From Ancylostoma caninum (lineage: Eukaryota; Nematoda; Chromadorea; Rhabditida; Ancylostomatidae): a stretch of DNA of 64,000 bases. The notes under the pieces are model-generated. The model was not told where the DNA came from and ran no database searches. It saw only the letters and a list, made by a program, of their open reading frames with translations. The stretch is from positions 558,001 through 622,000 of the forward strand of contig JBAJFG010000068.1 of assembly GCA_037903475.1 (NCBI GenBank), read 5' to 3'. The translations under genes and the position numbers were made by a program. Every line of letters begins with the position of its first letter. Within the stretch, counting starts at the first letter, position 1. Below, piece after piece: positions 61,211 to 64,000 of the stretch.

Positions 61211-61694
61211 TTACTGTTTCTTTGACGCCTTCGCTCCAGTTTTGAACGCTTTCATAAAGTCCCTTGCGAGCTGAAGAATGAGGCTTTATTAACTGTTGCA
61301 CATTAATGATCCAAGAGAAAAAGATACCTGCGGAACGGATGAGATAGACGGACTTACCGTGCCTTTCTTCTTGTCTCCTTTAGCTTCATGCTTAACCTTC
61401 TTTGCTTTGATCTTCTTGTCTCCTTTTGCTTCATGCTTAGCCTTCTTTGTTTTGATCTTCTTGTCTTCTTTAGCTTCACGCTTAACCTTTGTCGCAAAAA
61501 TTGAAAAACGCTTCACTCTGCTGCTGACATTCTTTAGCTCCTCACTGCTGTCCTTCTGGAAATAGGAATCTTCACTGGTTCCCGATGCTAGTTCACAGCT
61601 CAGGATCGATCAGCAGTGGACCTACCGATGGAGCGCTTTGGATTAGGCCGACGCAGAACAAGGCGAGGCAGAGCACGATTGCCAACCACTTCAT
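61211..61694 (-). CDS. Secreted lysine-rich repeat peptide precursor, copy 2, three exons
   Basis: Minus-strand exons are 61694-61626, 61555-61358 and 61270-61211, all phase 0, giving 108 codons. The signal peptide is that of copy 1 with one change (V to A). Exon 2 is longer than in copy 1 because it holds three tandem units of about 14-16 residues of the form (R/H)EAK(E/G)DKKIK(T/A)KK(A/V)K. Copy 1 has a single unit. Exon 3 is short: LARDFMKAFKTGAKASKKQ then TAA. Lysine is by far the commonest residue in the mature part. The gene lies antisense inside the 3.7-kb intron of CUB gene B. The product is likely secreted and strongly cationic; function unknown. Confidence 0.75.
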
Positions 61695-61840
61695 CGTGAC
61701 CCTGAAAAGAAAGTTCTTTCCCAAGATTCACCATTGCTGGAGGGAACTTGAAGAGATTTGAGACAAAATTGGAAGTTAGGAGTTTGAGGAGTGGACCAAC
61801 CCGATTGGGCTGCTTGCGTTTTTGGTCGGCTATTTATACC

Positions 61841-61852
61841 CATTCATCATGG
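61841..61852 (-). promoter_or_regulatory. TATA box of peptide gene copy 2
   Basis: On the minus strand the sequence reads GGGTATAAATAG, about 150 bases upstream of the start codon at 61694, matching copy 1. Confidence 0.5.
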
Positions 61853-62274
61853 ATGTGAATAGCGGTCGATTTAGACTTGCAACAAGATATTATGCATAAT
61901 ACAGTGTGTTAAACATTGTTTAATGTGGCTAAACCTTAACTCTCATTCCATGTTATAATTCCATCAAACAACCCATGTTGTTCAATAACAATTAAGGCAT
62001 ATGCGCATAATTCAGTATCTTCTCGTTCAGACTTCTAACAGAAGTTCAATTTATGCCTTATTTGGATTCTTTATTTTCATCACACCATTTAAAAATTTAT
62101 TTTTAATTATTTAAAATCGTAATTTTAAGAAAGTGTCACGTCTAAAACTCGACCGGAAAAAGATCCTCTTCTAATGGAGACCCTACTTTTTCTGCAACAA
62201 CTCTTTCTCCAGTAGCTGCCTCTGACGGAACATTCTGCGTTGAGCACAGCACTCTGCGGTCCGTACATCTACTA

Positions 62275-62436
62275 GGTTGACTCATAAGTCCTTGGACATT
62301 ATTGGCATAACATTTATTAAACTTTAATTTATAAAGCGTCCCCGAGCAGATACTCAGGGTGACGAGGAGGTAAAAAAAGGCTAAAGCTAAAAACTCTTAG
62401 CCTGCTCACTAGTGTCCAAGACATTATGAGTCGACC
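62275..62436. mobile_element. Mariner-type MITE with TA target duplication
   Basis: The ends are near-perfect inverted repeats: GGTTGACTCATAAGTCCTTG on the left, and GGTCGACTCATAATGTCTTG on the right when reverse complemented. TA flanks both sides (62273-62274 and 62437-62438). At 162 bp it holds no gene. The terminal sequence resembles mariners of the cecropia type. Confidence 0.85.
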
Positions 62437-63546
62437 TAGTGTTTCGATCCGTATCGATCTTATCGATTATTGGTGGATTGCGCCACAGCAGTGCCAACAA
62501 TGCCCCGCCCGAAATCAATAAGCACGTAAGTTGATGCCACCGGCAGTGGACATGCAGGATGCTATATTACCGTTGGAGTATGGCCATACCCATAGCAATA
62601 GAGTGCGTGAATTTTCTGTGTTATAGCTTATACTGATACATATTCCAGGTCAGCACCTGTCGTAGGAGGAAAGTTGGCGAAGAGACATTGGAGAATGCCC
62701 CCAATCCCTAAACCAGTAACAATACTGTTCCGACGTGATGTACCAGAGGAGCACGCAAAAGAACTTCGCCCAGAATCATTCCGTATCAGCTGGCGAGCAG
62801 TAGATAGTGAGTACAATAATATAGGCCTAAGCTCCCCGGCTTCATGTAGCTTGTACTCTCTTCCTCTGGCTTATGCATGTTCTCTGCAGAGAATCATTTT
62901 TCCACTAAAAAAACTTTTTTGCACAAAGCTACATCCTTATTTAGATTGTGAGTGTCACGTCAAAGATCAGTACATGGCTGTCCATGGTGAATGGAGAGAG
63001 TTGACATCACCTGCTTATCCAACGCCATACTGTAACAACCTGATCTGTGTGTATAGAATATCAGCACCAGCCAGGTACATATGTATTAGAAGTGACATGC
63101 TAAAATTTGATCTTGCTGTGTGGCAGAGCTCAAGCATTAACGTAAAAAAGAGATGTAAATGGACCTAACGTAAAAAAGAGGTTCGGTGAAAAAAAGGGCA
63201 CTTCTCTCGAAGCGGCTCTTCAGAATCTCACCATGTGGCTGAGAAAAGAAGAAAAAGCTGGCGTCTCCCCCATTTTGGAGACCGAAACGTCCGGAATTTC
63301 CAAGGTTAAGATTGAGGAAGAAAATAGTAGAAAATATCTTTCGAATTTAGAGCTCTATTCCCGTCGACACGAATCATTTTGAGAAAAATCGGTGCTCTGT
63401 CGTGGTAGTCGTTCCCGTTTATCCTCATCTATATCTGAGTAGCAAATCTACCTGTATGTATTGTGTAGCACATACATTTCTATCCGAGTAATCCCTTAGC
63501 AAATCTACTTATATTGTTTAGCATATAAGGAGACTACAAGCGGTCA

Positions 63547-63680
63547 TGTGCAAGGGGCGGGACCGCAGCGCGACGTGGCAATCGCCCTGTCTGCTGCTGG
63601 CAGAAGCAGACAACCGAAGCCATATGCAGAACCTCTGTGTCTCTGCCCAAGGGAGCCGCGGTCCCGCTCCTTGCACGCGG
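63547..63680. repeat. Hairpin element near the window end
   Basis: GTGCAAGGGGCGGGACCGC pairs with GCGGTCCCGCTCCTTGCAC about 110 bases on (18 of 19 positions). Probably a MITE; no clear target duplication. Confidence 0.6.
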
Positions 63681-64000
63681 CCGTTTGGAGTTCCCTGTAT
63701 TTTTTCATGATGTGCACACAGATAAGAGTGTGTCAACTAAATTTTTGTAGTGAAACTTTCAAGATCTACGATGTTTTGATTCTTCGCCAACAATTGAATT
63801 ATTTTGTAGTTGTGCTATTATAACTAAAAAAAAGAGTACATAAATGGTAGATCGAATGAGAATGAGGCAGCAACAGTGTCCTTCTGTTTGCCGCAATGGA
63901 GCCCTCCTGGTTTTTTTGCTGCTCCCTTCCCCCCGCACCTGTCGCATTAACTCTGTGAGAGCCAAGGAAGGATTTTATCGAAAGATGCACAGTCAACTAT

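Larger units (their letters stand above)
53645..63074 (+). pseudogene. Third CUB gene (copy B), probably broken, runs to or past the window end
   Basis: Exons matching copy A in order and phase: 53645-53738 (signal peptide), 54090-54199, 54889-55028, 56317-56441 (CUB1), 56842-56931, 57191-57317, 57796-57917 (CUB2), 58019-58180 and 58236-58375 (CUB3 parts), 58432-58559, 58891-58964, 62649-62806 (CUB4) and 62945-63074 (start of CUB5). Two defects are visible. The donor after 57317 reads AG|ATAAGT instead of GTAAGT. The junction 58180/58236 leaves the frame and lacks about 65 residues of CUB3. The 3.7-kb intron 58965-62648 holds an RTE fragment and an antisense lysine-rich peptide gene. I found no CUB5 second half, membrane segment or tail before the window ends. 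It could still be functional if the CUB3 gap is an assembly error and the AT donor is spliced. Confidence 0.72.

Noticed and set aside
1..64000. CRISPR array, bacterial operon or prophage
   Set aside because: No regular direct repeats with spacers and no long prokaryotic frames; genes are intron-rich.

Overview
This window is nuclear DNA of a eukaryote, most likely a rhabditid or strongylid (parasitic) nematode. The genes are cut by many short introns with GTAAGT/GTGAGT donors and TTTTCAG-type acceptors. TTAGGC units occur inside a repeat, Tc1/mariner-type elements with TA target sites are abundant, and RTE-like reverse transcriptase fragments and tRNA-derived repeats are common. Nothing looks bacterial, and there is no CRISPR array or operon.

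Layout. 1-26 kb is gene-poor and repeat-rich: palindromic MITEs, a perfect 36-bp hairpin (8115-8194), decayed non-LTR retroelements, and a few weak exon candidates (minus strand 1897-3045 and 13322-14132; plus strand 16081-16521). 26.4-29.0 kb holds a complete seven-exon CutC copper-homeostasis gene (255 codons). 30.2-42.1 kb holds an 18-exon gene that can be assembled with every splice phase agreeing (767 codons). It encodes a signal peptide, five divergent CUB domains, one transmembrane helix and a short cytoplasmic tail with an NPVY motif. 43.9-51.4 kb is the wreck of a second copy of that gene, of which only the first exon, one middle exon and the last five exons are recognisable. 53.6-63.1 kb holds a third paralogue, broken inside CUB3 and carrying a GT-to-AT change at one splice donor.

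Inside this CUB array sits a small-gene family encoding secreted, lysine-rich peptides: one complete three-exon gene at 45.4-45.9 kb (plus), one at 61.2-61.7 kb (minus, inside an intron of the third CUB gene) and a fragment at 47.9-48.1 kb. The members share signal peptide, exon phases and a TATA box, but differ in repeat number and C-terminus. A piece of RTE-type retroelement lies next to two of the three copies in matching orientation, so the block seems to have been copied as a unit.

The most distinctive repeat is a 1.2-1.6 kb non-autonomous element in five copies. It has CAGTCC...GGACTG termini and TA target duplications, one proven by an empty site in the duplicated segment. Each copy carries two different tRNA-like modules and a TTAGGC-containing stretch. 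Three of the five copies lie in introns of the intact CUB gene.

All gene models come from reading splice sites and phases by eye and from comparing paralogues within the window. No database search was possible.
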